DNA of 64,000 nucleotides from Alphaproteobacteria bacterium HGW-Alphaproteobacteria-4 (GCA_002842855.1 PHEE01000002.1:124001-188000), one strand, 5' to 3'; counted from the first letter of the stretch, positions 8,538 to 18,688 are shown. Notes: a model not told the origin generated them from the letters alone. Numbers and translations: made by a program.

Positions 8538-10244
8538 ATGCGGATGTTTGCAAGGCGTTTGGCGCTGCTGGTAGCGTTGTTCATTTCGGGTGTGTTCGGG
8601 GCAGCGTGGGCCGAACCGAGTTGGGTGCAGATTGAGGCCAAGCCGACGCAGGCCGAGGCCGAGGCGCGGGCCGCCGCCTGGGCCGCGACATTTCCCGATG
8701 TCGGGGGCTTTCAACTCGGCTCGGGCTGGTATGCTGTGGCGCTCGGGCCGTATGAGCGCGCCGAAGCGGTCGCCAAGGTCGAGCTATTGCGCGCTGAAGG
8801 CATGATCCCCGCCGATGCGTTCGTGGCCGACGAGTCGCGTTTTCGGCAGCGGTTCTGGCCCGCTACCGCCGCCGGCGCCATCACGCCTGCGGCCATCGCC
8901 CCCACCCAACCCGGACTTGCCGCTGAATCGCTGGACCAAGCACGCGCCGCCGAAGCGCAATTGAGCGCGGGCGAGCGGATGGCGCTGCAGGAGGCGTTGC
9001 AGTGGCAGGGGCTTTATACTTCGGGCATCGATGGTGCCTTCGGCCCCGGCACCCGCGCCAGCATGGCCGCGTGGCAGGCAGCGATCGGCGCCGAACAGAC
9101 CGGGGTGCTGACCAGTGCCCAGCGCGCCGACCTTCTGGCGCGCAGCAACGCAGAGCGTGCGGAACTCGGCCTGGCAGTGGTGAGCGACGACGAGGCGGCG
9201 ATTTCGGTGGTCATGCCCACCGGGCTCGTGAAATTCGAGCGGTATGAGCCGCCCTATGCGGTCTACAGCGCGCGCGACGGCTCGGGCATACGCATTCTGC
9301 TGATTTCGCAGCAGGGCGACCAGGCGTCGCTGTTCGCGCTTTATGACATCATGCAGAACTTCGAAATCGTGCCGCTGGAAGGCGCGCGCGAGCGGTCTGC
9401 CAGCCGGTTCACATTGACCGGGCAGAACTCCGAAATCCATTCACACACCGAGGTGAGCCTGCGCGGTGGCCTTATCAAGGGCTTCACGCTGGTCTGGCCC
9501 GCATCCGATGCGGCCCGCATGAGCCGGGTGCTGGCTGCGATGCAGGACAGTTTTACGCCGTTGGGCAGCCGTGCGATGGATGCCTCGCTGGGCGAGCCGC
9601 TGGCGGTGGCGGCAGCCGATCTGATGACCGGCATCGACATTCGCAAACCCACATTCTCGCGCTCAGGTTTCTACATCACCAATCAGGGCGCGGTGCTGAC
9701 CACCGCCGAGGCGGCATCTTGCGGCCGCGTTACGGTCGATGGCGCCACCTTTGATCTTGCCTTTGCCGACGCAGGGCTTGGCATCGCGGTGCTGACGCCT
9801 CGGGTGGCGCTGGCGCCACAGGCGACGGGCGCGTTCCAGACTGGCGCTGCCCGGGTCGAATCCGAGATTGCGGTGGCAGGCTACCCCTATGCCGACGCGA
9901 TTTCGGCACCGGTGCTGACCTTCGGGCGGCTGGCGGCGCTGAACGGGCTGGCCGGCGAGGCCGACCTTGCGCGTCTGCGGCTGACCGCGCTGCCGGGCGA
10001 CGCCGGTGGTCCGGTGCTCGATGCGTCGGGCGCGGTGCTGGGCATGCTGTTGCCCGCCACCAACGACAGCAACAGGCTATTGCCCGAGGATATCGCGCTC
10101 GCCCGCCAGGCGGTGGCGCTGGCCCCGGTTCTGAGCGCGCGCGGTTTTGCCCCTGTTGCGGCAAGCAACAGCGGCGCGATGGCCCCCGAAGACCTGGCAC
10201 GCATGGCGCGCGGGCTTGCGGTGCAGGTTTCCTGCTGGAACTGA
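8538..10244 (+). CDS. Exported SPOR / peptidoglycan-binding protein with inactive trypsin-like domain
   Basis: A 568-residue exported protein. The signal peptide ends in ALFISGVFGAAWA. A SPOR-like repeat follows (WVQIEAKPTQAEAEARA to WYAVALGPYERAEAVAKV), then a PG_binding_1 domain (MALQEALQWQGLYTSGIDG...GPGTRASMAAWQ). After a beta-rich middle region comes a trypsin-fold C-terminus starting near residue 375. The catalytic triad is absent. The His position reads TTAEAASC (Glu at about 391), the Asp position reads GLGIAVL (Gly at about 415), and the nucleophile motif is GDAGGPV (Ala at about 489) where proteases have GDSGGP. It is therefore probably a periplasmic wall-binding pseudoprotease rather than an enzyme. 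Start 8538 is preferred over an upstream start because the signal peptide begins there. Confidence 0.8.
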   Translation: MRMFARRLALLVALFISGVFGAAWAEPSWVQIEAKPTQAEAEARAAAWAATFPDVGGFQLGSGWYAVALGPYERAEAVAKVELLRAEGMIPADAFVADESRFRQRFWPATAAGAITPAAIAPTQPGLAAESLDQARAAEAQLSAGERMALQEALQWQGLYTSGIDGAFGPGTRASMAAWQAAIGAEQTGVLTSAQRADLLARSNAERAELGLAVVSDDEAAISVVMPTGLVKFERYEPPYAVYSARDGSGIRILLISQQGDQASLFALYDIMQNFEIVPLEGARERSASRFTLTGQNSEIHSHTEVSLRGGLIKGFTLVWPASDAARMSRVLAAMQDSFTPLGSRAMDASLGEPLAVAAADLMTGIDIRKPTFSRSGFYITNQGAVLTTAEAASCGRVTVDGATFDLAFADAGLGIAVLTPRVALAPQATGAFQTGAARVESEIAVAGYPYADAISAPVLTFGRLAALNGLAGEADLARLRLTALPGDAGGPVLDASGAVLGMLLPATNDSNRLLPEDIALARQAVALAPVLSARGFAPVAASNSGAMAPEDLARMARGLAVQVSCWN

Positions 10245-10267
10245 ACCTGTGGGGGCCAAGCGCCCCC

Positions 10268-11716
10268 TCAGGCCCGCCAGAAGCGCGGCAGCAGCAGCAC
10301 ATAGACCGAGATCAGCTCAAGCCGCCCAACATACATGCCAAAGATCATCAACAGCTTGGACGCGGTGGGAAACTGGTCGATCGCACCAGAGGCTGAAACC
10401 TCGGCGCCCCAGGCGGGGCCCACGTTGGCAATCGCGGTCCAGGCTGCGGTCATGGCGGTTTCGGCAGAAAGCCCGGTCAAAGACAGCCCGACGATCAGCA
10501 GACCGTAGCTGAGGATGAAAAGCGAGAAAAAGGCGATCACCGAGTTGACCACCTCGTGTTCGACCGGGCGCCCGCTGTAATGCACGGCAAGAACCCGGTG
10601 CGGGCTGTGCAGGCGCTTGATCTGGGTTTTCACCGCCTCGAACAGTATCAGGTAACGAAACACCTTGACCGAACAGGCGGTGGACGAGGTGCAGCCGCCG
10701 ATCAGCCCCACCACCAGCAGCACCACGAAGGCCAGATGCCCCCATTTCGTCACGTCTTCCGACAGATAGCCGGTGCCGGAAAAGATGGTGACGACGTTGA
10801 AGGTGACCTCGCGCAGCGTCGGCAAAAGTTCCGCCTCGTGCCGCACCATCCGGTAGACCACGATCACAGCGATGGCATAGGCGATCCAGCGCAGATAGGC
10901 GCGCACCTGCGCATCGCGCCAGATCGGCGCAACCTGGCCCTGAGTCAGTTGCACGAAGCGAATGAAGGGAAGCGACGCCAACACCATGAATACCGATGCC
11001 GCCACCTCCGGGGCGCCCTTGTAGACGCCGAAGCTGGCATCGTAGTTGGAAAAGCCGCCCGTGCTAATGGTGGTCAGCGAGTGCAGGATTGCATCGAACG
11101 CCGTCATCCCGGCCGCCGCATAGACAATGGCGCAAAGCACCGTCAGCCCGACATAGATGCGCAGCATCGCATTCGAAATGTCGATCGCGCGCGGCAGGAT
11201 CTTGCCCAGCGTGTCAAACCCTTCCGAACGGAAATACTGCATGCCGCCGACCTTCATCACCGGTAGAAAGATCAGCGCCACGATCACGATGCCAAGCCCG
11301 CCCAGCCATTGCAGCATGGCACGCCAGAGATTGGTGCCCCAGGGCAAACCGTCGAGCGCCGGAAACGCGGTGGTGCCGGTGGTGGTCATGCCCGACATCG
11401 CCTCGAAATAGGCATCGACAAAGGAAACATCGGGCGCACCGACCAGAAACGGCAGGGTGCCGAAGGCTGGCAGCACCAGCCAAGCGCCCGAGGTAAGCAA
11501 AAAGCTCTCGCGCAGTTGCAGCCCGCGCGCGATGTCGCTGCGCGTGCTGAGCGCAACAAGTCCGCCCGCCCCGGTGGTAATGATCGCCGCCTCCAGAAAA
11601 GCAGCCCAGTTGCCATCGCCGCGCTGCCAGTCGAGCGCCATTGGCACCAACATCAAAAGCCCCAGCACCGTTACGAGCAGGCCGAGGATATGGGAGACAG
11701 GGCGAAAATCGATCAT
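10268..11716 (-). CDS. trkH: Trk/Ktr-type potassium uptake membrane subunit
   Basis: Polytopic inner-membrane K+ uptake channel (482 residues) of the TrkH/KtrB superfamily, built from four pore modules. The selectivity-filter glycine motifs are visible as MTTTGTTAFP, STGGFSNYD, FSGTGYLSEDV and the later ANVGPAWG. The NQxG-like GGLGIVIVAL helix is also present. It starts at the ATG for MIDFRPVSHILGLLVTVLG; the extra N-terminal residues of the longer frame are polar and atypical. The partner TrkA regulatory subunit is not in this window. It converges with the pseudoprotease gene, with only about 20 bp between the stops. Confidence 0.9.
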   Translation of the reverse strand: MIDFRPVSHILGLLVTVLGLLMLVPMALDWQRGDGNWAAFLEAAIITTGAGGLVALSTRSDIARGLQLRESFLLTSGAWLVLPAFGTLPFLVGAPDVSFVDAYFEAMSGMTTTGTTAFPALDGLPWGTNLWRAMLQWLGGLGIVIVALIFLPVMKVGGMQYFRSEGFDTLGKILPRAIDISNAMLRIYVGLTVLCAIVYAAAGMTAFDAILHSLTTISTGGFSNYDASFGVYKGAPEVAASVFMVLASLPFIRFVQLTQGQVAPIWRDAQVRAYLRWIAYAIAVIVVYRMVRHEAELLPTLREVTFNVVTIFSGTGYLSEDVTKWGHLAFVVLLVVGLIGGCTSSTACSVKVFRYLILFEAVKTQIKRLHSPHRVLAVHYSGRPVEHEVVNSVIAFFSLFILSYGLLIVGLSLTGLSAETAMTAAWTAIANVGPAWGAEVSASGAIDQFPTASKLLMIFGMYVGRLELISVYVLLLPRFWRA

Positions 11717-11875
11717 GCGTCCTTGCTTGGCGCTGCCCGCTGGCGCTGTCAAGCATCGCGCAACCCGCCGAATTGGTAAGAAGTTCTGACAGGTTTGCGA
11801 ATAGCGCTTGCGCCGCAGCGCAGCAACGCTAACCTTTCAGCGTTCCTGCCCCCCTGCCTGCCGGAGGCCCCCCAG

Positions 11876-14800
11876 ATGTTTCGCAAGATCCTGATTGCCA
11901 ACCGTGGCGAAATCGCCATTCGCGTGATGCGCGCGGCGACCGAACTTGGCAAGAAAACTGTGGCGGTTTACGCCGAGGAAGACAAGCTGAGCCTGCACCG
12001 CTTCAAGGCCGACGAGGCCTATCGAATCGGCGCGGGGCTGGGGCCGGTAGCGGCCTATCTGAGTATTCCCGAGATCATCCGCGTGGCGCGCGCCTGCGGC
12101 GCTGACGCAATTCACCCCGGCTATGGCCTTCTTTCGGAAAACCCCGAGTTTGTTGACGCATGCGACGCGGCGGGCATCGCCTTTATCGGCCCCACCGCCG
12201 CGACCATGCGCGCGCTCGGCGACAAGGCCAGCGCGCGGCGGGTGGCGATGGCGGCGGGGGTGCCGGTGGTGCCCGCTTCCGAGCTGTTGACCGATGACAT
12301 GGCGGCGGCGCGCGACGCCGCCGAGGCGCTTGGCTATCCGCTGATGCTGAAGGCCAGTTGGGGCGGCGGCGGGCGCGGCATGCGCGCCATCCACTCGCCC
12401 TTCGAGCTTGAGGAAAAAATCCGCGAGGGGCGGCGCGAGGCCGAGGCCGCTTTTGGCAACGGCGAGGGGTATCTGGAAAAGATGATCCTGCGCGCGCGCC
12501 ACGTCGAGGTGCAACTGCTGGGTGATGCGCACGGCGGGCTTTACCACCTGTATGAGCGCGATTGCACCGTGCAGCGGCGCAACCAGAAAGTGGTCGAACG
12601 CGCCCCCGCCCCCTATCTGAGCGAAGCGCAGCGCGACGAGGTTTGCGGGCTGGCGCTGAAAATTGGCCGCGCCGTGGGCTACCGCAACGCCGGCACGGTC
12701 GAGTTTCTGATGGATATGGACGACGGGCGCTTCTACTTCATCGAGGTGAACCCGCGCGTGCAGGTGGAACACACCGTCACCGAGCAGGTCACCGGCATCG
12801 ACATCGTGCAGGCGCAGATCCGCATTGCCGAAGGCGCCACGCTGGCCGAAGCAACCGGCGTGCCCGCGCAGGCCGGGGTGCGCCTTTCAGGCCACGCGCT
12901 GCAATGCCGCGTCACCACCGAAGACCCGCAAAACAACTTCATCCCCGATTATGGCCGTATCACAGCCTACCGCAGCGCCACGGGCATGGGCATTCGGCTT
13001 GATGGTGGCACCGCCTATGCGGGCGGGGTGATCACGCGTTACTACGACAGCTTGCTGGTCAAGATCACGGCATGGGCGCAGACGCCCGAACAGGCGATCG
13101 CCCGCATGGACCGGGCCTTGCGCGAATTTCGGGTGCGCGGCGTTTCGACCAATATCGAGTTTGTCATCAACCTCTTGAAGCACCCGACCTTTCTTGACAA
13201 CACCTACACCACCAAGTTCATCGACACCACGCCCGCGCTCTTTGATTTCAAGAAGCGGCTCGACCGGGCCACCAAAATTCTTACCTACATCGCCGATATT
13301 TCGGTAAACGGGCACCCCGAAACCGCCGGGAGGCCCAAGCCCCCGGCGCAAGCGCGCGCGCCAAAGCCGCCAGAGGCAACGGCCACCCCCGCCCCCGGCA
13401 CCCGGCAGTTGCTGGAAGCCAAAGGCCCGCAGGCGGTGGCGAACTGGATGGCAGCGCAAAAGCGCGTGCTGGTCACCGACACCACCATGCGCGACGGTCA
13501 CCAAAGCCTTCTGGCCACCCGGATGCGCTCAATCGACATGGTGCGCGCCGCCCCCGCCTATGCCGCCAACCTGCCCGGCCTGTTTTCGGTCGAATGCTGG
13601 GGCGGCGCCACCTTCGATGTGGCCTACCGCTTTTTGCAGGAATGCCCCTGGCAACGGCTGCGCGACATCCGCAAGGGCTTGCCCAATGTGATGACGCAAA
13701 TGCTGCTGCGCGCCTCGAACGGCGTCGGCTACACCAACTACCCCGACAATGTGGTGCGGTTCTTCGTCGCCCAGGCGGCCAAGACCGGGATCGACGTGTT
13801 CCGGGTGTTCGACAGCCTGAACTGGGTCGAGAACATGCGCGTGGCGATGGATGCGGTGCTTGAGGCGGAAAAGCTTTGCGAAGGCACCATTTGCTACACC
13901 GGTGACATCCTCAACCCCAACCGCGCCAAGTACGACCTCGGCTATTATGTGAAGATGGGGCACGATTTGCGCGCGGCGGGGGCGCATGTGCTTGGGCTGA
14001 AAGACATGGCGGGGCTGCTCAAACCCGCCGCCGCACGGGTGCTGGTGAAGGCGCTGAAAGAGGAAGTCGGGCTGCCGATCCATTTTCACACGCATGACAC
14101 ATCGGGCATTTCTGCCGCCACCGTGCTGGCGGCTGCCGATGCCGGGGCCGATGCGGTCGATGCGGCGATGGATGCGTTTTCGGGCGGCACCTCGCAGCCC
14201 TGCCTTGGCTCGATCGTCGAGGCGTTGCGCCACACCGACCGCGACACCGGCCTGAACATCGCCGCGATTCGCAGCCTTTCGAACTATTGGGAGGCAGTGC
14301 GGGGCCAGTATGCGGCCTTTGAATCGGGCATCGCCGCCCCCGCGTCCGAGGTCTATCTGCACGAAATGCCGGGCGGCCAGTTCACCAACCTCAAGGCGCA
14401 GGCGCGCAGCCTTGGGCTGGAAGAGCGCTGGCACGAGGTGGCGCAGGCTTACGCCGATGCCAACGCGATGTTCGGCGATATCGTCAAGGTCACGCCCTCA
14501 TCGAAAGTGGTGGGCGACATGGCGCTGATGATGGTGGCGCAGAACCTGAGCCGGGCGCAGGTCGAAAACCCGGCGGTTGACGTGGCATTCCCCGATTCGG
14601 TGGTGGACATGCTGCGCGGCAATCTCGGGCAGCCACCGGGGGGCTGGCCCGAAGGCATCACCGCCAAAGTGCTCAAAGGCGAGAAACCCGCCACCGCGCG
14701 CCCCGGCGAAGCCCTGCCCCCGGTCGATCTGGAAGCCGTGCGGGCCAGGGTTTCGCAAGAGCTGAACGGTTTTGTGGTGGATGATGAAGACCTTGCGGGC

Positions 14801-15313
14801 TACCTCATGTATCCCAAAGTATTCCTCGACTACATGGGTCGCCACCGCCTTTACGGGCCGGTCCGCGCGTTGCCGACGCCGACATTCTTTTACGGCATGC
14901 AGCCTGGCGAAGAATTTGCCGCCGAAATCGACCCCGGCAAGACGCTCGAAATTCGGCTGCAAGCGGTGGGCGAGACCAGCGACGAGGGCGAAGCCAAGGT
15001 ATTCTTTGAACTCAACGGCCAGCCCCGCGTGATCCGGGTGGCCAACCGCTCGGTCAGGGCCGCCACCGCCGCGCGGCCCAAGGCCACCGAGGGCAACCCC
15101 TTGCAGATCGGCGCGCCGATGCCAGGGGTGGTGGCTTCGGTCGCGGTGCACGCCGGGCAAAAGGTGAACGCGGGCGACGCGCTGTTGACGCTTGAGGCGA
15201 TGAAGATGGAGACCGGCATCCACGCCGAGCGCGCGGCAGTCGTGAAGGCGGTGCATGTGGCCGCTGGTCAGCAGATCGACGCCAAGGATTTGCTGGTGGA
15301 ATTCGAGGCTTAG
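11876..15313 (+). CDS. pyc: Pyruvate carboxylase
   Basis: Biotin enzyme that carboxylates pyruvate to oxaloacetate (anaplerosis). The 1145-residue polypeptide has the full single-chain order. A biotin carboxylase domain opens with FRKILIANRGEIAIRVMRA and includes SWGGGGRGMRAI and IEVNPRVQVEHTVTEQVTG. The carboxyltransferase barrel has DTTMRDGHQSLLATRMR, a Lys in GLKDMAGLLKP, and FHTHDTSG. The C-terminal biotinyl domain carries EAMKMETG, with the biotinylated Lys at about residue 1110. The ATG at 11876 has a GGAGG ribosome-binding site about 10 bases upstream, deciding against the 27-residue N-terminal extension. With ppdK in the same window it forms a pyruvate/PEP/oxaloacetate node. Confidence 0.97.
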   Translation: MFRKILIANRGEIAIRVMRAATELGKKTVAVYAEEDKLSLHRFKADEAYRIGAGLGPVAAYLSIPEIIRVARACGADAIHPGYGLLSENPEFVDACDAAGIAFIGPTAATMRALGDKASARRVAMAAGVPVVPASELLTDDMAAARDAAEALGYPLMLKASWGGGGRGMRAIHSPFELEEKIREGRREAEAAFGNGEGYLEKMILRARHVEVQLLGDAHGGLYHLYERDCTVQRRNQKVVERAPAPYLSEAQRDEVCGLALKIGRAVGYRNAGTVEFLMDMDDGRFYFIEVNPRVQVEHTVTEQVTGIDIVQAQIRIAEGATLAEATGVPAQAGVRLSGHALQCRVTTEDPQNNFIPDYGRITAYRSATGMGIRLDGGTAYAGGVITRYYDSLLVKITAWAQTPEQAIARMDRALREFRVRGVSTNIEFVINLLKHPTFLDNTYTTKFIDTTPALFDFKKRLDRATKILTYIADISVNGHPETAGRPKPPAQARAPKPPEATATPAPGTRQLLEAKGPQAVANWMAAQKRVLVTDTTMRDGHQSLLATRMRSIDMVRAAPAYAANLPGLFSVECWGGATFDVAYRFLQECPWQRLRDIRKGLPNVMTQMLLRASNGVGYTNYPDNVVRFFVAQAAKTGIDVFRVFDSLNWVENMRVAMDAVLEAEKLCEGTICYTGDILNPNRAKYDLGYYVKMGHDLRAAGAHVLGLKDMAGLLKPAAARVLVKALKEEVGLPIHFHTHDTSGISAATVLAAADAGADAVDAAMDAFSGGTSQPCLGSIVEALRHTDRDTGLNIAAIRSLSNYWEAVRGQYAAFESGIAAPASEVYLHEMPGGQFTNLKAQARSLGLEERWHEVAQAYADANAMFGDIVKVTPSSKVVGDMALMMVAQNLSRAQVENPAVDVAFPDSVVDMLRGNLGQPPGGWPEGITAKVLKGEKPATARPGEALPPVDLEAVRARVSQELNGFVVDDEDLAGYLMYPKVFLDYMGRHRLYGPVRALPTPTFFYGMQPGEEFAAEIDPGKTLEIRLQAVGETSDEGEAKVFFELNGQPRVIRVANRSVRAATAARPKATEGNPLQIGAPMPGVVASVAVHAGQKVNAGDALLTLEAMKMETGIHAERAAVVKAVHVAAGQQIDAKDLLVEFEA

Positions 15314-15354
15314 GGCGCGCGCAGGGCACCCGCGTTTGTGCCCCCGCGCGCCCT
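15312..15354. terminator. Long GC hairpin between convergent pyc and DUF6456-type gene
   Basis: A two-part stem starts at the pyc stop codon. The outer arms agggcgcgcg (15312-15321) and cgcgcgccct (15345-15354) pair perfectly, and the inner arms gggcac / gtgccc pair around a short loop. No clear T-tract follows on the plus strand, so intrinsic termination is only possible, not shown. Confidence 0.4.
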
Positions 15355-15363
15355 CACCCCGCA

Positions 15364-16491
15364 TTAGCCGATCATCGGATTGAGGGTGCCATAGGTTTCT
15401 TCATAGTGACGCTTCAGCCGCATCAGCGCGATCCGAAGCACGATTTTGCCTGACCGCGCCGACCAGCCCAGCCGTTTTTCCGCAGCCTCCAACCCTTCAA
15501 GGAAACAGCAGCACCGAAGCGCCATGTCGCCCAGACCGGGGCCGAGGTCGCGCAACGCCGCCGCCACCCGGGCGCGTGCCTTTTCCGAGCCGCCCGAATG
15601 CCCGGCATCGGGGCGATACTGACCACGATCACCGCTGCTGAGAAACCGTTCCCAGTTTTGCGCTACGCGGGGGCCAAGCTGCGCCAGTTCGAAATCTTCG
15701 CGTAGCCGCTCACCCGCATTAACCAGCTCTTGCGTCAGGAACGGCTCACCATCCTTGTCGCGCCGTCGCGCCAGCACCCCAAGCGGGCTTTCGGCCAGAT
15801 TGAGGCGCATCCGGCGCGTGCCTTCGCCCCCCGGCCCGGGCAGATCTCGGGTTTCCCAGTCACGGTGCTGCCCGGCGAATGGCGTGCCAAAGCCCGTCTG
15901 CGCCTCGGCAAAGCCGTAGCCGCGCGCGGCATCATCGGTCTCCAGCATCCGTCGCAGCGCTGCGCGACCCGCGCCCGTGATCTCGTAGCTGGTAATGCGC
16001 CCGCTATGGGCAACCGCGATCCAGTCTTTCAGCGCGAAAGACTGCGCTACACTGCGGTCGAGCACGGCGGTGCGAACGGTCCCTTTCAACACGACCGCCT
16101 TTTCCATTTCGGCGCCGACCACGAGCACCGCGCCCGGTTCGGATAGTCTGCGCAGAATCCTGCGGCCCTCGCGTTGCAGTGTTTCGTCGGATTCGGCGGC
16201 GATACTGTTGCGGATGGGTGCACTCATGGCAGCGGTTTCCTTTAGTGAGCAGAGGTTGCGGGGCGGGCATCCTGCCGAATGGGCAAAACGGTTGAAGGCC
16301 TCGTCGATCAGGGGGTCGTCGCGGCGTTGCTCGATGCGGCGCATGCGGCGCAGCACGGTCGAGGCGTGCAGCCCTTCGTCGCGTGCCAGCTGGCGGATCG
16401 GAACGCCTTCGCTGACGTGGCGCAAGTAGATCCGCGTGAACTCGGGTAGCCAGGCGGGCAGACCCGCGGAAGGCATGGCCAGGTTCGACAT
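15364..16491 (-). CDS. Helix-turn-helix protein with DUF6456-type C-terminal domain
   Basis: A 375-residue soluble protein. The N-terminal part (YLRHVSEGVPIRQLARDEGLHASTVLRRMRRIEQ) reads as a helix-turn-helix. The middle contains a second wing-like region with DWIAVAHSGRITSYEITGAGRAALRRM. The C-terminal 180 residues match what I recall as DUF6456 (NLAESPLGVLARRRDKDGEPFLTQELVNAGERLREDFE, then GLEAAEKRLGW and RLKRHYEE). The family is typical of Rhodobacterales and Rhizobiales and of unknown target. It is presumably a DNA-binding regulator. It is divergent from the small DUF6477-type gene across a 215-bp AT-richer spacer that likely contains both promoters. Confidence 0.75.
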   Translation of the reverse strand: MSNLAMPSAGLPAWLPEFTRIYLRHVSEGVPIRQLARDEGLHASTVLRRMRRIEQRRDDPLIDEAFNRFAHSAGCPPRNLCSLKETAAMSAPIRNSIAAESDETLQREGRRILRRLSEPGAVLVVGAEMEKAVVLKGTVRTAVLDRSVAQSFALKDWIAVAHSGRITSYEITGAGRAALRRMLETDDAARGYGFAEAQTGFGTPFAGQHRDWETRDLPGPGGEGTRRMRLNLAESPLGVLARRRDKDGEPFLTQELVNAGERLREDFELAQLGPRVAQNWERFLSSGDRGQYRPDAGHSGGSEKARARVAAALRDLGPGLGDMALRCCCFLEGLEAAEKRLGWSARSGKIVLRIALMRLKRHYEETYGTLNPMIG

Positions 16492-16706
16492 TTTCCCTTG
16501 AAATCCTTGGTTTGCAGGCTGAAGCCAATGTTGTTACTCAACCGTGGGTTGTATTTCTTACCCATTCGTTAACAAAACGTCCGGATTTCGATAATTGTTG
16601 ATAATTGATAAACAATCACAACTTGACCGTTCGCAGAATCGCGACAACGCGCAACACACCCTAAGGTTGCGCTATTCTGGGCAGACACACCTGGGAAGGA
16701 TCTGCC

Positions 16707-17003
16707 ATGACCGATTTCTCAAGCATTCTTGCAGAACTGCGCCGCCCGCGGCTTTTGATCCGCGCAGCGCGGCTGGGCCTGAGCGACTATAACCGCTCAC
16801 GCGATCTTAAGCGCGTTGTTCGCAGTATGGAAACAATGGTGCCCGAGCGCGCAGTTGCATTTCTGCTAGCCGCAGAGGCCGAGATGGAAGAAACGCGGCG
16901 CGCGGGCGCGGCGCATTACAGCCTTGTGCGGCATATCGAAGTGCTGATTGCGCTTCTGGCAGAAGCGCGGCTGCTCGCCGGGCCGCGACTCAGCGTGACT
17001 TGA
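16707..17003 (+). CDS. Small conserved protein, DUF6477-type
   Basis: A 98-residue, predominantly helical cytoplasmic protein ([19 protein letters not shown], later [11 protein letters not shown] and [20 protein letters not shown]). I recall a small Rhodobacterales family (DUF6477) with this look; no function is known. A ribosome-binding site (gggaagga) precedes the ATG. The 3' end overlaps the end of the convergent HerA-like gene by 14 bp. It shares a divergent promoter region with the DUF6456-type regulator. Confidence 0.7.
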   Translation: MTDFSSILAELRRPRLLIRAARLGLSDYNRSRDLKRVVRSMETMVPERAVAFLLAAEAEMEETRRAGAAHYSLVRHIEVLIALLAEARLLAGPRLSVT

Positions 17004-18534
17004 ACAACCCGCCCAACACACCGCGCACCAGGGCCTGACCGGTCTTGGTGCCAAGCTGGCGCGCAAAACTCTTGCCAAATGCCTCCGCGATGGAATCGGA
17101 GCGCGACGCGCGCGCGGCGGGCTTGGCCGGTTTTGCGGACTTGGCCGCCGCACCGCCACCATAGCGCCGCGCGTTGGAAAACTCGCGCGAGCCAGCCTCG
17201 GGCTCGGCCGCCGCACCGGTTTCGCGCGCCGCTTCCGCCGCCCGCGCCGCCAACCGCTCATAGGCCGAATCACGATCTATGGTGCGGTCGTATTTCTCGC
17301 CCAGCAAGGAATCGCGCATGATTTGGGCGCGCTCGGCTGTGGTGATCGGGCCAAGGCGGCTGACGGGGGGGCGCACCAATGTGCGTTCGACCATGCCCGG
17401 TGCGCCCTTGGCTTGCAGGAACGACGTGACGGCCTCACCGGTGCCCACCTCCTTGATCGCAAGTTCTGTGTCGAACCTTGGGTTGGCGCGGTAGTTTTCC
17501 GCAGCGCGCCGCAGGTCTTTCTGGTCGCGCGCGGTAAAGGCGCGCAGCGCGTGCTGCACCCGGTTGCCAAGCTGCCCCAGCACCGTATCGGGCACGTCGG
17601 TCGGGTTCTGGGTGATGAAATAAACCCCAACCCCCTTCGAGCGGATCAGCCGCGCCACCTGTTCGACCTTTGAAATCAGTGCCTTCGGCGCGTCATCAAA
17701 CAACAGATGCGCCTCATCGAAAAAGAACACGAGGCGGGGCTTATCCGGGTCGCCGACTTCGGGCAGTTCCTCGAACAATTCCGACAACAGCCACAACAGG
17801 AAGGTCGCATACAGCCGGGGCGACGCCATCAGCTTGTCGGCAGCAAGAATGTTGATCCGCCCCCTGCCATCAGGCGCGGTTGCCATCAGATCGGCAAGTT
17901 CAAGCGCGGGCTCACCAAACAGCCTCGACCCACCCTGATTCTCGAGCACAAGCAGTTGGCGCTGGATCGCACCAATGCTCGCAGGGGCCACGTTGCCATA
18001 GCGCAGCCCGATTTCGGTGGCGTTCTGGCCGATAAAGACCAGCATCGCCTGAAGGTCTTTCAGATCCAAAAGCGGCAAGCCTTCCTCATCGGCCAGCCGA
18101 AAGGCGATGTTCAGCACCCCCTCTTGCGGCTCGCTCAGGTCCATCAGGCGCGACAGCAGCAGCGGCCCCATTTCGCTGACCGTGGCGCGCACCGGATGGC
18201 CCTGTTCGCCGAACATGTCCCAAAAGGTCACGGGAAAATCGCGGTAGGCAAGGTCGAAGCCGATCGTCGCGGCGCGGTTGGCGAACGACTCGTGCAACTT
18301 GCCTTCGGCCACGCCCGGCATTGCCAGCCCCGCAAGGTCGCCCTTCACATCGGAAAGAAACACCGGAACCCCGGCGGTCGAAAAGCCCTCGGCCAGCACT
18401 TGCAGCGTAACGGTCTTGCCAGTGCCGGTTGCCCCCGCGATCAGCCCATGGCGGTTACCATACTTGAGCAAAAGCTCTTGCGGCGCCCCATAGCCTTCGC
18501 CGCCGCCACCTACAAAAATGCCTTTTTCCGTCAA
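16990..18534 (-). CDS. HerA-like / YjgR-type ATPase (DUF853)
   Basis: A 514-residue P-loop ATPase related to the HerA/FtsK superfamily. Walker A is [12 protein letters not shown] at about residue 35; Walker B is [39 protein letters not shown] provides the sensor/arginine-finger region, and a basic, low-complexity C-terminal tail ends GLFKSR. Members such as YjgR are of unsettled role (a DNA-linked motor is assumed). The start is set at TTG 18534, giving [10 protein letters not shown], because homologues begin there and a GGGGAG Shine-Dalgarno sits about 11 bases upstream; a GTG at 18570 is the alternative. Confidence 0.85.
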   Translation of the reverse strand: MTEKGIFVGGGGEGYGAPQELLLKYGNRHGLIAGATGTGKTVTLQVLAEGFSTAGVPVFLSDVKGDLAGLAMPGVAEGKLHESFANRAATIGFDLAYRDFPVTFWDMFGEQGHPVRATVSEMGPLLLSRLMDLSEPQEGVLNIAFRLADEEGLPLLDLKDLQAMLVFIGQNATEIGLRYGNVAPASIGAIQRQLLVLENQGGSRLFGEPALELADLMATAPDGRGRINILAADKLMASPRLYATFLLWLLSELFEELPEVGDPDKPRLVFFFDEAHLLFDDAPKALISKVEQVARLIRSKGVGVYFITQNPTDVPDTVLGQLGNRVQHALRAFTARDQKDLRRAAENYRANPRFDTELAIKEVGTGEAVTSFLQAKGAPGMVERTLVRPPVSRLGPITTAERAQIMRDSLLGEKYDRTIDRDSAYERLAARAAEAARETGAAAEPEAGSREFSNARRYGGGAAAKSAKPAKPAARASRSDSIAEAFGKSFARQLGTKTGQALVRGVLGGLFKSR

Positions 18535-18599
18535 CAATGCGCCAACTCCCCGCAAACAACCCGGTGCCACAATACAATTTTAACCGGTATGTGCCAGTG

Positions 18600-18688
18600 T
18601 TCCCTCAATCCGCGCCTCAGTCCTCTCGCGCGGGTTACTTCCTCCCTGTCAGACTGGCCGCGCCATCGGGGCGCGGCCTTCTTTTTTG
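18600..18688 (+). ncRNA. Candidate small RNA with CUUCCUCCC anti-Shine-Dalgarno-like motif
   Basis: The non-coding stretch contains cttcctccc (18638-18646), directly followed by a strong intrinsic terminator. Unpaired CCUCC-type motifs ahead of a GC hairpin are typical of alphaproteobacterial regulatory RNAs; Rhodobacter CcsR-like RNAs are known to use such motifs. No convincing sigma-70 promoter was identified, so the 5' end is a guess. Confidence 0.4.
18656..18687 (+). terminator. Rho-independent terminator
   Basis: Perfect 9-bp stem ggccgcgcc (18656-18664) / ggcgcggcc (18670-18678) with loop atcgg, followed by ttctttttt. It is not downstream of any plus-strand protein gene, which is the main reason to suspect a small RNA here. 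Confidence 0.75.

Noticed and set aside
10250-10268. Short gggggc/gccccc inverted repeat between convergent genes
   Set aside because: Only a 6-bp stem with no T-tract; too weak to call a terminator.
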